Source of the DNA: Thermococcus nautili
Lineage (GTDB): Archaea > Methanobacteriota_B > Thermococci > Thermococcales > Thermococcaceae
Direction of reading: 5' to 3'
DNA: 64,000 nucleotides
NCBI RefSeq assembly: GCF_000585495.1
Contig: NZ_CP007264.1
Location: 1,302,001-1,366,000, forward strand
Shown one piece after another: positions 18,031 to 25,824 of the stretch; position 1 is the stretch's first letter, and the number at the start of each line of letters is the position of its first letter. Made by a program: the position numbers and the translations under genes. The notes under the pieces are model-generated. The model was given only the letters and a program-made list of their open reading frames with translations. It had not been told where the DNA came from and searched no databases.

Positions 18031-18315
18031 TCTCTTAAATTCCCTTCTCGAACCTCATGTTATACCCCAAAACGTATTTTTGTCGTTGATGTTTATCCTA
18101 ACACGTCGCGATTTTCCTGGTCTTTCCCATGAATTCGCCTTCAAAGATGAGCTGGATGCACGGTTCTACCTGTTTATTTTGGAAAATCCGTGAAATTCCG
18201 TTTGATGTTCCGACTATTTCTGCCTTTGTTTTTGAACATAGGCCTTTTGTTGAGCGTTTTTACCAGAATTCAGCCTGATTCACTTTCTCTTCTTCTCTAA
18301 CTTCCCTTCTCGAAC
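18031..18315. repeat. Gene-free region with a 22-bp direct repeat at its edges
   Basis: No gene is visible between tRNA-Gln and 18393. TCTCTTAAATTCCCTTCTCG followed by AAC (18031-18053) recurs as TCTCTAACTTCCCTTCTCG plus AAC (18294-18315). Read on the minus strand, the left copy ends a short open stretch (codons for YNMRFEKGI, then stop), so part of the segment may be a gene remnant, but I cannot name the parent. The TATA box for the next gene, GTTTAAATAC, is at 18327-18336. Confidence 0.4.
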
Positions 18316-18392
18316 TTTTGAGGCAGGTTTAAATACTACCTTTCCCTATTCTTCCCAAGGCCGGGTCTTACTCCGGCCGGGAGGTCGTAGTC

Positions 18393-18599
18393 ATGAAGAG
18401 GGATTTTGAGAGTGAAATGGTTGAGATGCTCCGCGAGAGGGAGCTGACCGTTGCATTCATCACCCGTTTTCTTATGGAAAGGGGCTTTGACGTCACGAGG
18501 CAGGGGGTCGAGCGGGCCCTCAGACGGTTGGCCAAGGCCGGTCTCGTCGAGACGAGGGTCGGCAACAACGGTAGAAAACACTACAGGTTAGCACGGTGA
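18393..18599 (+). CDS. Small winged-helix DNA-binding protein
   Basis: 68 aa. The sequence MVEMLRERELTVAFITRFLM, then GVERALRRLAKAGLVETR and GRKHYRLAR, is a compact winged helix with the recognition helix at about residues 35-50 and the wing near the end. It fits an archaeal transcription regulator with no ligand domain. ATG 18393 has GGGAGGTCG upstream, and a GC-rich hairpin (GGCCGGGT...CCGGCC) lies between the TATA box and the start. The next regulator gene begins 6 nt downstream. The pair stands directly before the DUF1102 operon and is a candidate controller of it. Confidence 0.75.
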   Translation: MKRDFESEMVEMLRERELTVAFITRFLMERGFDVTRQGVERALRRLAKAGLVETRVGNNGRKHYRLAR

Positions 18600-18604
18600 T
18601 TGCC

Positions 18605-19036
18605 ATGGGAACCTCCTCGGTCATACTCGGAAACAGCAGGAGGATGCTCATGATTGAGTACCTCCAGAAGTCCGACGGGAGGGCCGAGCTGAGGGATATG
18701 GTTGAGTACATAGCCGAGAACGAGGGGAACACTGACCGGAAGCACAGAAAGAGCGTTTACGTGAGCCTGGTTCAGACGCATATTCCGAAGCTCGAGCGCG
18801 AGGGGGTTATAACCTTCAAGCACGGCGTCATAACCCTCGTGAAGGTGCCCGACGATGTCACAGTTTACATGGAGACCGTCAAGAAGAACGACATAAGCTG
18901 GAGCTCCTTCTACATTGGGCTCTCGCTGATGTTCTTCATAACGGCCCTCTACCTGAACAACCTTCACCTCGCCCTCGCATCGCTGGTTTACGCCGGTGTT
19001 GGGGTTATCCACCACAGGAAAATGAAGCGCATTTAG
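18605..19036 (+). CDS. DUF7344-type winged-helix membrane protein
   Basis: 143 aa. The N-terminal domain (about 1-85) has LGNSRRMLMIEYLQ, MVEYIAENEGNT, RKSVYVSLVQTHIPKLEREG and GVITL. I recognise this as the DUF7344 winged helix, common in haloarchaea near signal peptidase and DUF1102/DUF5305 genes. Two membrane segments (about 99-115 and 118-133) follow, so DNA binding would occur at the membrane. ATG 18605 is preferred over GTG 18596 for its spacing from GGTGAT. The gene points toward the secretion operon that follows. Confidence 0.75.
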   Translation: MGTSSVILGNSRRMLMIEYLQKSDGRAELRDMVEYIAENEGNTDRKHRKSVYVSLVQTHIPKLEREGVITFKHGVITLVKVPDDVTVYMETVKKNDISWSSFYIGLSLMFFITALYLNNLHLALASLVYAGVGVIHHRKMKRI

Positions 19037-19084
19037 GCCTTCTTTTCTTGGGTAATCTCCCATTACCGGCCGTTAATCCGACAT

Positions 19085-19096
19085 TTCATATATACC
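19085..19096 (+). promoter_or_regulatory. TATA box of the DUF1102 operon
   Basis: TTCATATATACC; a start of transcription about 25 nt downstream would be near 19115, giving a leader of about 143 nt before the ATG at 19258. That is unusually long for this genome and begins just before the hairpins described for the leader. Confidence 0.55.
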
Positions 19097-19114
19097 CCAA
19101 TGGGTCAAGGAATT

Positions 19115-19257
19115 AGTGAGCAACCCGATGGGGTTGCAGAGGCACTGCGTTGATTTCACCGTTGCAGTGGTCGTGAGTGTGTCTTGGTTTAGGGATGAAC
19201 CTTCACTCTCACCGCTGGCTTCTCTGCCACAGTGCCTCCAATCTGGAGGCGAAAAAA
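19115..19257 (+). promoter_or_regulatory. Candidate RNA switch in the 5' leader of the DUF1102 operon
   Basis: The leader contains complementary segments that exclude one another. GCCTCC (19234-19239) and GGAGGC (19245-19250) form a perfect hairpin over the ribosome-binding site, 7 nt before ATG 19258. GAGGCACTG (19139-19147) is perfectly complementary to CAGTGCCTC (19230-19238), which would open that hairpin. CACTGC (19143-19148) can instead pair with GCAGTG (19164-19169), which would free the hairpin to form. Other helices are CAACCC-GATG-GGGTTG (19121-19136), GTGAG/CTCAC (19173-19177 with 19208-19212) and GGTT/AACC. This is the logic of a translational riboswitch or thermosensor. It matches no class I know. 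Confidence 0.55.
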
Positions 19258-19851
19258 ATGAGAAAGAATATTGCCCTTGGAATTTTTGGCCTGTTGGTGG
19301 CCTTTGGTCTCGTGTTAGGGGCTGGAGCCAACTTCAGGGACTACAACGCTGACAGGAGTGTCCACTGGGACATCGTCAGCGATGATAACGAGCTCATTGA
19401 TTTAACGCCCATTCAGCCCTACGCGTACATAAACGACGGTGGCGTTCTCGTCGTTGATATAAGCCCGGACAACCCGAACTACCCAGGCTACGGCCAGGGC
19501 CTCAGCCCGAACTCGGAGTACAACTTCGATGAGGTCTTTGAGGTAAGCAACGACCTTTGGGAGGACAACATGACCATCGTCGTCAGGATTACCAACGCCA
19601 ACACCGCAATACAGTTCTACGGCGCCGACCACGACGTTCATGATGCTAACACTAGTGCAATCGTTTACGCCAGCGACATGGCCAAGAACGACGTCTGCTT
19701 TACACTAGGTCCTGGAGAGGCCGTTAAGGTTGGTATGGACTTCACCGTTGGGAACTCGCTCCCCGGAGACAGCGAGAGCAGCACCATACACATCCAGGCA
19801 TGGAGACTCGGCACCGAACCGGCAGACTTAGTTGGAAAGTGCGGGCAGTGA
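19258..19851 (+). CDS. Secreted DUF1102/TasA-like protein 1
   Basis: 197 aa. Signal peptide at residues 1-22 (RKNIALGIFGLLVAFGLVLG), then GANFRDYNADR and a DIVSDDNELIDL block shared with the next gene. The mature part is acidic, rich in beta-type sequence, with SNDLWEDN and NFT/NMT-like sequons, and no other membrane span. Thermococcales DUF1102 proteins in this kind of operon resemble the bacterial camelysin/TasA fibre family, which also uses a SipW peptidase; that link is inference. ATG 19258 has the GGAGGC site that the leader hairpin can cover. A longer reading from 19177 would run through the leader and is rejected. Confidence 0.8.
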   Translation: MRKNIALGIFGLLVAFGLVLGAGANFRDYNADRSVHWDIVSDDNELIDLTPIQPYAYINDGGVLVVDISPDNPNYPGYGQGLSPNSEYNFDEVFEVSNDLWEDNMTIVVRITNANTAIQFYGADHDVHDANTSAIVYASDMAKNDVCFTLGPGEAVKVGMDFTVGNSLPGDSESSTIHIQAWRLGTEPADLVGKCGQ

Positions 19852-19865
19852 AGGGGGTATGAAAG

Positions 19866-20411
19866 ATGAATAAACTATTTGGATTGGCTTTACTGATGGT
19901 TGGAATGCTCCTGGCGGTTGGAGCCGGGGCAAACTTCAGGTATTACTCTGCCGACAGGCAGGCGAGCTTTGATGTCGTCTCCGACGACAACGAGCTGATT
20001 GATTTGACGGCCCTTCAGCCCTACGTGACCTACGATGCCGGAAAGCTTTACGTCGACATCAGCCAGTACAACCTGAACCACCCAACAGGTGGTGGAAACG
20101 GCATGAGCCCGAACACGACCTACGTCTTTGAGGAGATGTTCCAGGTAAGCAACGAGCTCTGGGAAAACAACAACACGGAGTATCCTATATGCGTCACCAT
20201 CAAGACCCAGCACGATGACGTCTTAATCTTCGCGGGAACCTACGACAGCCCCATAGCGGGACCTGCCCACAACATAAACTTCACCGTGACCCACGGAAAC
20301 CCCATTCCCATTGGAATGATATTCGACAACACGAACTCGACAACTGGAAGCTACCAGTTCCAGATGAGCATTGAAGCCGTTGCCGGCGAATGCACCGGTG
20401 GACCCCAGTGA
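19866..20411 (+). CDS. Secreted DUF1102/TasA-like protein 2
   Basis: 181 aa, a paralogue of the preceding gene: signal peptide (residues about 1-20) then GANFRYYSADR, DVVSDDNELIDL, LQPYVTYD, SPNTTYVFEEMFQVSNELWE. The alignment is close through the first 110 residues and drops off after. Two cysteines (one in YPICVT, one near the C-terminus) could form a disulfide. GGGGGTATGAAAG precedes ATG 19866. With two similar secreted proteins followed by a dedicated signal peptidase, these are likely subunits of an extracellular fibre or matrix. Confidence 0.8.
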   Translation: MNKLFGLALLMVGMLLAVGAGANFRYYSADRQASFDVVSDDNELIDLTALQPYVTYDAGKLYVDISQYNLNHPTGGGNGMSPNTTYVFEEMFQVSNELWENNNTEYPICVTIKTQHDDVLIFAGTYDSPIAGPAHNINFTVTHGNPIPIGMIFDNTNSTTGSYQFQMSIEAVAGECTGGPQ

Positions 20412-20457
20412 TTTCTTTTCGGGGCCTTTGCCCCAACCCCTTTGAGGGGGAGTTGCT

Positions 20458-21516
20458 ATGAAAAAAATACTTGAGTTCACCTTTGCTTTCATTGTGATTG
20501 CCTTTCTCCTTGGCTCGTTAGCGGGCTTTTTCTTGGACCGCCCCGTGTTTCTCTCGTACGTTTACTCCGATAGCATGACGCCCACCATAAACAGGGGCGA
20601 CCTCTTCTTGATGAATCCCTTTGCGAAGAACTTTGAGGTTGGCGATATCATAGTTTTCCACAGGCGCGACGGCTGGACGGTTCACAGAGTCTTCGCGGTT
20701 ACCGAGGAGGGCATTATAACAAAGGGCGACAACAACGTTGCCACCGACCAGCAGGACGGCCTTTATCCGCCCGTAAACAACTCTGACGTGGCAGGAAAGG
20801 TGGTCGTTCTCTTCGGCAAACCCCTTGTCCTGAGGGGAGGGGGGAACTTAATCCAGTCCCTGAGGGCAAGGCTCAGCAACGTCTACGCGATAGCGGTCCT
20901 CCTTATCGTCGGGGCGTTCCTTACGTTTTCGGGGGACTCCAAAAGGAAGAAGCGAGTTAAGTACTACCGCGTGAGCATTAGAACCCTATACGCGGTTGCA
21001 TCGGCCCTGATAGTGGCAGGTTTTCTCTTCGTGACGGTAGCCTCGTGGGGAACGCTGGCATTCACTTACTCCTCAACGCTCGCCGGCGGCCAGAGGGAGG
21101 GATGGTACCTTCCGGGTTCAACCTTCGATAAGAACCTGAGCGTCGAGAACAAGGCCCTGTACCCGTTCTACTACTTCATCAGCGGCGACGGCGAACGGGC
21201 CCAGCTGCTGGGGCCGACTTTTTTCCGCATTGGTGGAGGTTCAAGCGTTGAAGTTCCCGTCCACGTCACCGTTCCAGAGGACACAAAGATTTACAGGGAG
21301 GAGTTCCAGGTCAGGTCTTATCCGGCAATCCTTCCCGCTTCACTCGTGATTTTCCTGTACTCCTTCAGCCCGTATCTCCCGCTCGTAGCCTACGCCCTGC
21401 TAATCTCGGCAGTGCTCCTGGCCTTCTACCATCTCGCGGGGATTTCGGAGGGGGACGTTCTTAGAATCAGGAAACGGAGGGGAAGTATCCTCTCCAAGGT
21501 ACTCGGAGATGGTTAG
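20458..21516 (+). CDS. Signal peptidase I, SipW-like, with long C-terminal membrane domain
   Basis: 352 aa. After the first span (residues 5-27) the catalytic box YSDSMTPTINRGDLF carries the Ser. WTVHRVFAV has His in the place of the bacterial Lys, as in ER and archaeal enzymes, and TKGDNNVATD is the third conserved box. Residues about 140-352 add further membrane segments around an external domain (about 195-285), which is not part of the minimal enzyme. Placed between secreted paralogues, it probably processes them specifically. GGGGGAG precedes ATG 20458. Confidence 0.88.
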   Translation: MKKILEFTFAFIVIAFLLGSLAGFFLDRPVFLSYVYSDSMTPTINRGDLFLMNPFAKNFEVGDIIVFHRRDGWTVHRVFAVTEEGIITKGDNNVATDQQDGLYPPVNNSDVAGKVVVLFGKPLVLRGGGNLIQSLRARLSNVYAIAVLLIVGAFLTFSGDSKRKKRVKYYRVSIRTLYAVASALIVAGFLFVTVASWGTLAFTYSSTLAGGQREGWYLPGSTFDKNLSVENKALYPFYYFISGDGERAQLLGPTFFRIGGGSSVEVPVHVTVPEDTKIYREEFQVRSYPAILPASLVIFLYSFSPYLPLVAYALLISAVLLAFYHLAGISEGDVLRIRKRRGSILSKVLGDG

Positions 21517-21517
21517 C

Positions 21518-22387
21518 ATGAGAAAATTCATACTTATTACGACTTTCCTCCTCGGGCTGCTCCTGATAGTGGGTTCGAGCGGGAATTTTCGGGCTTACAC
21601 TGCAAGTAGGAGTGCCGAGTTTGATGTTGTGAGCGGAAGCGATTCCTACATAGCATACCGCTGTCTGTCGGAGCCGGTTCCGGTTAACGCAAGCTCGGGC
21701 GTGGAGTTCACGGCCATAACAGTTGAAAACCTGATGGACCGGCCGATAACGTTCCACGTGGAGGGGGACTACTCAGCCCTTCCGGATGGCCTCAGCGGGA
21801 GCGTTAACGGTTCAACTTACACCCTTGAGCCGGGCGAATCGGCTGCAATCGGCGGGAGCTTCTCGGCGGATGACGACGTTGATGACGGCACCTACGGAGT
21901 TCCCCTGACCGTTTACGCGGAGTGGGATGGGGGAAGCGCCGAGCTCAAGGACTGCTCGATGTACGCTAAGGTTGAGAAGCCAACCTACGTGCTCAGGAAG
22001 GCCATAGTTGGGGACGTTTACAACTACACTGTTTGGAACTGGTATTCAATAACCCTGCAACTCAACTTCACCAACAACGGTCCGGAGGGCGACTTCGTCA
22101 TAAAGGACTTCATTCCCTCGCAAAGGGGCGCGTTGTACGTGCCGTTCCATCCCGACGCGAGTTCTGGCGATGCCGACATGCATTTCCGGGTTGGTCACTG
22201 CGGCTGCTGGGGCTGGCTCATAGTGTGGCACGTCCACGTGGCCCATGGGGAGACGGTAACCCTGAACATTCCAATGAGCGTTATCTTCTACTGCCCGCGT
22301 GATTACGTCCTCAACTGCGGGGCTCACCTGTGCGGCACCGACGTCGTCTCGAATAAAATCACGGTTCACGTAACTGGAGGTCGTTGA
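21518..22387 (+). CDS. Secreted DUF1102/TasA-like protein 3, Cys-rich C-terminus
   Basis: 289 aa. Signal peptide, then SGNFRAYTASRSAEFDVVSG, which parallels the GANFRxYxADR...DVVSDD start of the two earlier proteins. A VTVENLMDRPITFHVEGDY-like beta domain follows, with GESAAIGGSF. The C-terminal third contains GHCGCWGWLIVWHVHVAHG and six or more cysteines (YCPRDY, NCGAHLCG), which is rare in secreted Thermococcus proteins and suggests disulfides or a metal site. ATG 21518 is preferred to ATG 21509, which lies inside the upstream gene. Confidence 0.75.
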   Translation: MRKFILITTFLLGLLLIVGSSGNFRAYTASRSAEFDVVSGSDSYIAYRCLSEPVPVNASSGVEFTAITVENLMDRPITFHVEGDYSALPDGLSGSVNGSTYTLEPGESAAIGGSFSADDDVDDGTYGVPLTVYAEWDGGSAELKDCSMYAKVEKPTYVLRKAIVGDVYNYTVWNWYSITLQLNFTNNGPEGDFVIKDFIPSQRGALYVPFHPDASSGDADMHFRVGHCGCWGWLIVWHVHVAHGETVTLNIPMSVIFYCPRDYVLNCGAHLCGTDVVSNKITVHVTGGR

Positions 22388-22389
22388 TT

Positions 22390-23352
22390 ATGAAGATTGA
22401 TAAAAAGCGGGCGCTCCTCGGAGGTCTCGCCCTCTCGGTTTCCCTCGCCTTCATCTTTGCCATCTACTCGGGCGTTGCCTACTCGAGGGAGCCGGTAACA
22501 ACGAAGGCAACCTACTCAAAAGCCTACGCGCAGGAGGGACACTTTACGGCCTATGGGCTGTTCTCGAACGAAACCGTTTACGGTAACGGGACTTCCCTTG
22601 AGTACTATCCCTCAAAGATAACCGACGTGATAGTTGGGACATACGAGTTCTCATCGGACGGTGCCAGGGGAAGCTACGAAGCCGTTCTCCACGTCAACTA
22701 CTACGTCACCTCGGGCAAGAAGAGGGTCTACATCGTCAACGACACGAAGCTCCTCGCCAAGGGCACCTTCGTGAATTCCTTCGAGGTTCCAGTTGAGCTG
22801 AACTTTACTGAGCTGAATGAGAGACTCCAGATGGTTCGCGAAGGAACGGGCCTCTACCGTGCCGAGAGGGAAGTTTACGTCACCGTGAAAGTTCTGGCCA
22901 ACGGGAGGGAGTCCTTCACCCAGGAAATCCGGCTGAAGCGCGACGCATCAGGGATGCTGTACTTCAGCGGAACGGACAAGGAGTACCAGAAGGTCGTGAG
23001 GACCGTCAGCACGACCACGAACTCGCTCTCCTTTGCCGGCTCGGACGTCGGGGTTTCGACGGCCAGAACCGTTTTCCCGGCCATGGCACTGCTCTTCGCG
23101 ATTCCTCCGGCGGGGTTCATCTACGCCAAGCGCGAAAAGAAGGAACGCGAGCCCAAGGAGCTGAAGGGCCTGAAGAAGTACACGGTTGAGGGAACGTCCC
23201 CCGACGGGAAGCGCGTTGAGCTGTCCTCCCCAAAGGACCTTGAGAGGGTCTTCGAGCTCGTTGACAGGCCGATAGTGCACTACCGCGACGGCGAAACTGA
23301 CGTCTATGCGATAACCGACGGTGAAACCGTTTACGAGTACCGGGCGAATTAG
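22390..23352 (+). CDS. DUF5305 membrane-anchored protein
   Basis: 320 aa. N-terminal span (about residues 9-28), a long external beta-rich domain with SREPVTTKATYSKAYAQEG, and a second span (about 220-240: VFPAMALLFAIPPAGFIYA). A basic cytoplasmic tail follows, with a small C-terminal domain (VELSSPKDLERVF). DUF5305 genes are regular partners of signal peptidase in archaea. It may hold or export the fibre proteins at the membrane. ATG 22390 has GGAGGTC 6 nt upstream. Last gene of the operon; a new promoter follows. Confidence 0.8.
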   Translation: MKIDKKRALLGGLALSVSLAFIFAIYSGVAYSREPVTTKATYSKAYAQEGHFTAYGLFSNETVYGNGTSLEYYPSKITDVIVGTYEFSSDGARGSYEAVLHVNYYVTSGKKRVYIVNDTKLLAKGTFVNSFEVPVELNFTELNERLQMVREGTGLYRAEREVYVTVKVLANGRESFTQEIRLKRDASGMLYFSGTDKEYQKVVRTVSTTTNSLSFAGSDVGVSTARTVFPAMALLFAIPPAGFIYAKREKKEREPKELKGLKKYTVEGTSPDGKRVELSSPKDLERVFELVDRPIVHYRDGETDVYAITDGETVYEYRAN

Positions 23353-23367
23353 CCCGGACACCAACAA

Positions 23368-23376
23368 CTTTAAAAG
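23368..23376 (+). promoter_or_regulatory. TATA box of the pyrophosphatase gene
   Basis: CTTTAAAAG, with an A-rich BRE (CCAACAA) before it, lies about 55 nt upstream of the ppa ATG. Confidence 0.5.
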
Positions 23377-23428
23377 CCCAAGCGGAAAGCCACCTTAGGA
23401 ATTCTAAAAGGGTTAGAGGTGGTTAGAG

Positions 23429-23962
23429 ATGAACCCGTTCCACGAGCTTGAGCCCGGACCGAACGTTCCGGACGTTGTGTACGCGCTCATAGAGATTCCG
23501 AAGGGGAGCAGGAACAAGTACGAGCTCGACAAGAAGACCGGACTCCTCAAGCTTGACCGCGTCCTTTACAGCCCGTTCTTCTACCCGGTGGACTACGGAA
23601 TAATACCCCAGACCTGGTACGACGACGGCGACCCCTTCGACATAATGGTCATCATGCGCGAGCCCGTTTACCCGCTCACCATCATTGAGGCCAGGCCGAT
23701 AGGCATAATGAAGATGGAGGACAGCGGAGACAAGGACTGGAAGGTTCTCGCCGTCCCGGTTGAGGACCCGTACTTCAAGGACTGGAAGGACATCGACGAC
23801 GTTCCCAAGGCCTTCCTCGACGAGATTGCCCACTTCTTCCAGCGCTACAAGGAGCTCCAGGGCAAGGTCACCAAGATTGAGGGCTGGGGCAACGCCGAGG
23901 AGGCCAAGAAGGAAATCCTCCGTGCCATAGAGCTCTACAAGGAGAAGTTTGGAAAGGAGTGA
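23429..23962 (+). CDS. ppa: Inorganic pyrophosphatase
   Basis: Family I soluble pyrophosphatase, 177 aa, the usual archaeal length. It hydrolyses PPi and drives biosynthesis forward. Metal and PPi residues are seen in [22 protein letters not shown] and [10 protein letters not shown], and DWKDIDDVP follows. GTTAGAGGTGGTT lies before ATG 23429. Expected to be highly expressed, consistent with codon use. The RNA polymerase gene starts 30 nt downstream. Confidence 0.97.
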   Translation: MNPFHELEPGPNVPDVVYALIEIPKGSRNKYELDKKTGLLKLDRVLYSPFFYPVDYGIIPQTWYDDGDPFDIMVIMREPVYPLTIIEARPIGIMKMEDSGDKDWKVLAVPVEDPYFKDWKDIDDVPKAFLDEIAHFFQRYKELQGKVTKIEGWGNAEEAKKEILRAIELYKEKFGKE

Positions 23963-23992
23963 TTCCTTTCAACTCTTTTTGGAGGTCAGGCC

Positions 23993-24553
23993 ATGTACAA
24001 GCTTTTGACGGTTAAGGACGTCGTCAGGATTCCGCCCAGGATGTTCACGATGGACCCGAAGGAGGCAGCCAAGAAGGTCCTCCGCGAGACCTACGAGGGC
24101 ATCTACGATAGGGACGAGGGAGTTATCCTGGCAATCCTTGACGTCCACGACGTTGGGCAGGGAATAATCGTCCCGGGCGACGGGGCCACTTACCACGAGG
24201 TAACCTTTGACGTCCTCGTCTGGAAGCCCGAGAACCAGGAGGTCGTTGAGGGCGAGGTCGTTGAGATGATGCCCTACGGCGCCTTCATCAGAATCGGCCC
24301 GATGGACGGTCTTGTCCACATAAGCCAGCTCATGGACGACTACGTCGTCTTCGACGAGAAGAACAGGCAGTTCATAGGCAAGGAAACCAACCGCGTCCTC
24401 AAGCTCGGCGACTTCGTGAGGGCGAGGATAATCGGCATAAGCGTCAAGAGCAGAATCATCAGGGAGAACAAGATTAACATGACCATGCGCCAGCCCGGTC
24501 TCGGAAAGTTCGAGTGGATTGAGAAGGAGAAGAGAAAGGCCAAGGAGGAGTGA
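23993..24553 (+). CDS. rpoE: RNA polymerase subunit E' (Rpo7)
   Basis: 186 aa. N-terminal RNP-like domain beginning MYKLLTVKDVVRIPPRMF and C-terminal S1 RNA-binding domain (GEVVEMMPYGAFIRIGPMDGLVHISQL). With Rpo4 it forms the stalk of archaeal RNA polymerase. Followed by spt4 two nt after its stop, the conserved rpoE-spt4-S24e-S27ae order of Thermococcales. GGAGGTC precedes ATG 23993. Confidence 0.96.
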   Translation: MYKLLTVKDVVRIPPRMFTMDPKEAAKKVLRETYEGIYDRDEGVILAILDVHDVGQGIIVPGDGATYHEVTFDVLVWKPENQEVVEGEVVEMMPYGAFIRIGPMDGLVHISQLMDDYVVFDEKNRQFIGKETNRVLKLGDFVRARIIGISVKSRIIRENKINMTMRQPGLGKFEWIEKEKRKAKEE

Positions 24554-24555
24554 GC

Positions 24556-24759
24556 ATGGCGAAGGAGAGGGCCTGCAGGCACTGCCACTACATAACGACC
24601 GAGGACCGCTGTCCCGTCTGCGGGAGCAGGGATTTGAGCGACGACTGGTTCGACCTCGTCATAATCCTCGACACCGAGAGCAAAATTGCCAAGAAGCTCC
24701 GCGAGAGCATACCAGAGGCCGCCAAAGTTCCTGGCAAATACGCCATAAGGGTCAGGTGA
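24556..24759 (+). CDS. spt4: Transcription elongation factor Spt4 (RpoE'')
   Basis: 67 aa zinc protein. CRHCHYITTEDRCPVCGS gives the CxxC...CxxC zinc site, and DWFDLVIILD binds Spt5. Archaeal Spt4/5 clamps RNA polymerase on DNA. ATG 24556 is preferred; an in-frame GTG at 24550 overlaps rpoE. Followed by the next gene one nt after its stop. Confidence 0.95.
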   Translation: MAKERACRHCHYITTEDRCPVCGSRDLSDDWFDLVIILDTESKIAKKLRESIPEAAKVPGKYAIRVR

Positions 24760-24760
24760 A

Positions 24761-25288
24761 ATGCTGTTCCGCCTAACTGAAGAGCTCCGGCGAGAGCTCA
24801 AGGAACCGCTGGGAGAGCTGATAAAGGGCCCGATTCCGGAGCCCTACCTTCGGATTAAGGACGAGCTTAGGGGTAAAACCGTAATCACCGTCGGGGACGT
24901 CGTTACGGAGAACGTCCTCAAGCTCGGCATTTCCCCTTCCCTTGCCCTCTACGACCTCAGGACGAAGAGGACCGACTATTCTCCCGACATAAACGCGAAG
25001 GCCGTCTTCATGACCGTTTCAAATCCCCCCGGGACCATAACGAAAGCTTTATTAGACGCCATCAGAAAGGCCTTCCGCCTCGTCGAGCGGGGCAGGCCGG
25101 TTCACATACTCGTCAGCGGTGAGGAGGATTTGGGGGCGATTCCGGCGGTGCTCTACGCCCCTCTCAACTCGGTCGTCCTCTACGGCCAGCCCGACGAGGG
25201 GGTAGTGCTTATAAAGGTAACACCCGAATGCAAGCGCAGGTGTGCGCAAATACTTGCCAAGATGGAGGTGGTTCGTGATGGAGATTAA
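24761..25288 (+). CDS. GTP-dependent dephospho-CoA kinase (DUF359)
   Basis: 175 aa. DUF359 family; the T. kodakarensis member TK1697 was shown to phosphorylate dephospho-CoA with GTP, the last step of CoA synthesis. Motifs seen are the GDVVTENVL box, [10 protein letters not shown], and a C-terminal [12 protein letters not shown] segment. It bears no similarity to bacterial CoaE. The last 11 bp overlap the S24e start. Position inside the transcription and translation operon is conserved in the order. Confidence 0.9.
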   Translation: MLFRLTEELRRELKEPLGELIKGPIPEPYLRIKDELRGKTVITVGDVVTENVLKLGISPSLALYDLRTKRTDYSPDINAKAVFMTVSNPPGTITKALLDAIRKAFRLVERGRPVHILVSGEEDLGAIPAVLYAPLNSVVLYGQPDEGVVLIKVTPECKRRCAQILAKMEVVRDGD

Positions 25289-25574
25289 GGTGACCGAGAT
25301 AAAGGAGAACAAGCTCCTCGGGAGAAAGGAGATATACTTCGACATCATCCACGAGGGCGAGCCTACCCCGAGCAGGGAAGCGGTGAAGGGTAAGCTCGTC
25401 GCCATGCTCGACCTCGACCCGAACACCACCGTTCTCCAGTACATCAGGAGCTACTTCGGAAGCCACGTCAGCAAGGGCTACGCCAAGGCCTACGAGACGA
25501 GGGAGAGGATGCTCTACATAGAGCCTGAGTACATCCTCGTTAGGGACGGCCTCATTCAGAAGGAGGAAGAGTGA
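25278..25574 (+). CDS. rps24e: Ribosomal protein S24e
   Basis: 98 aa from ATG 25278, with GGAGGTG at 25264-25270. [18 protein letters not shown] is the family N-terminus, and [17 protein letters not shown] is conserved. A longer start at 25242 lies inside the upstream gene and has no ribosome site. Small-subunit protein found in archaea and eukaryotes. Confidence 0.95.
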   Translation: MEIKVTEIKENKLLGRKEIYFDIIHEGEPTPSREAVKGKLVAMLDLDPNTTVLQYIRSYFGSHVSKGYAKAYETRERMLYIEPEYILVRDGLIQKEEE

Positions 25575-25584
25575 GGTGGTGTAA

Positions 25585-25758
25585 ATGGCCAAGGGCAAGA
25601 AGAAGACCAGCCAGAAGTGGAAGCTCTACGAGGTTAAGGGTGGAAAGGTCGTCAGGAAGAACAAGTTCTGCCCGCGCTGCGGGCCGGGCGTTTTCATGGC
25701 CAACCACAAGGACCGCTGGTCCTGCGGAAGGTGCGGCTACACCGAGTGGAAGAAGTGA
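25585..25758 (+). CDS. rps27ae: Ribosomal protein S27ae
   Basis: 57 aa. A lysine-rich N-terminus ([15 protein letters not shown]) is followed by a zinc ribbon [20 protein letters not shown] and [10 protein letters not shown]. The four cysteines CxxC...CxxC are intact. It starts 10 nt after the S24e stop, behind GAGGTGGT. Last gene of the operon. Confidence 0.97.
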   Translation: MAKGKKKTSQKWKLYEVKGGKVVRKNKFCPRCGPGVFMANHKDRWSCGRCGYTEWKK

Positions 25759-25824
25759 TTTCCCTTTCTTTCCTTTGAACTGGACTTTTCTGAGGACTTC
25801 TCGAAGAAGATAAAAGAGAGGAAA

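Noticed and set aside
19177-19257. Upstream extension of the first DUF1102 protein
   Set aside because: It would place an odd His/Ser-rich stretch before a perfect signal peptide, and it runs through the structured leader.
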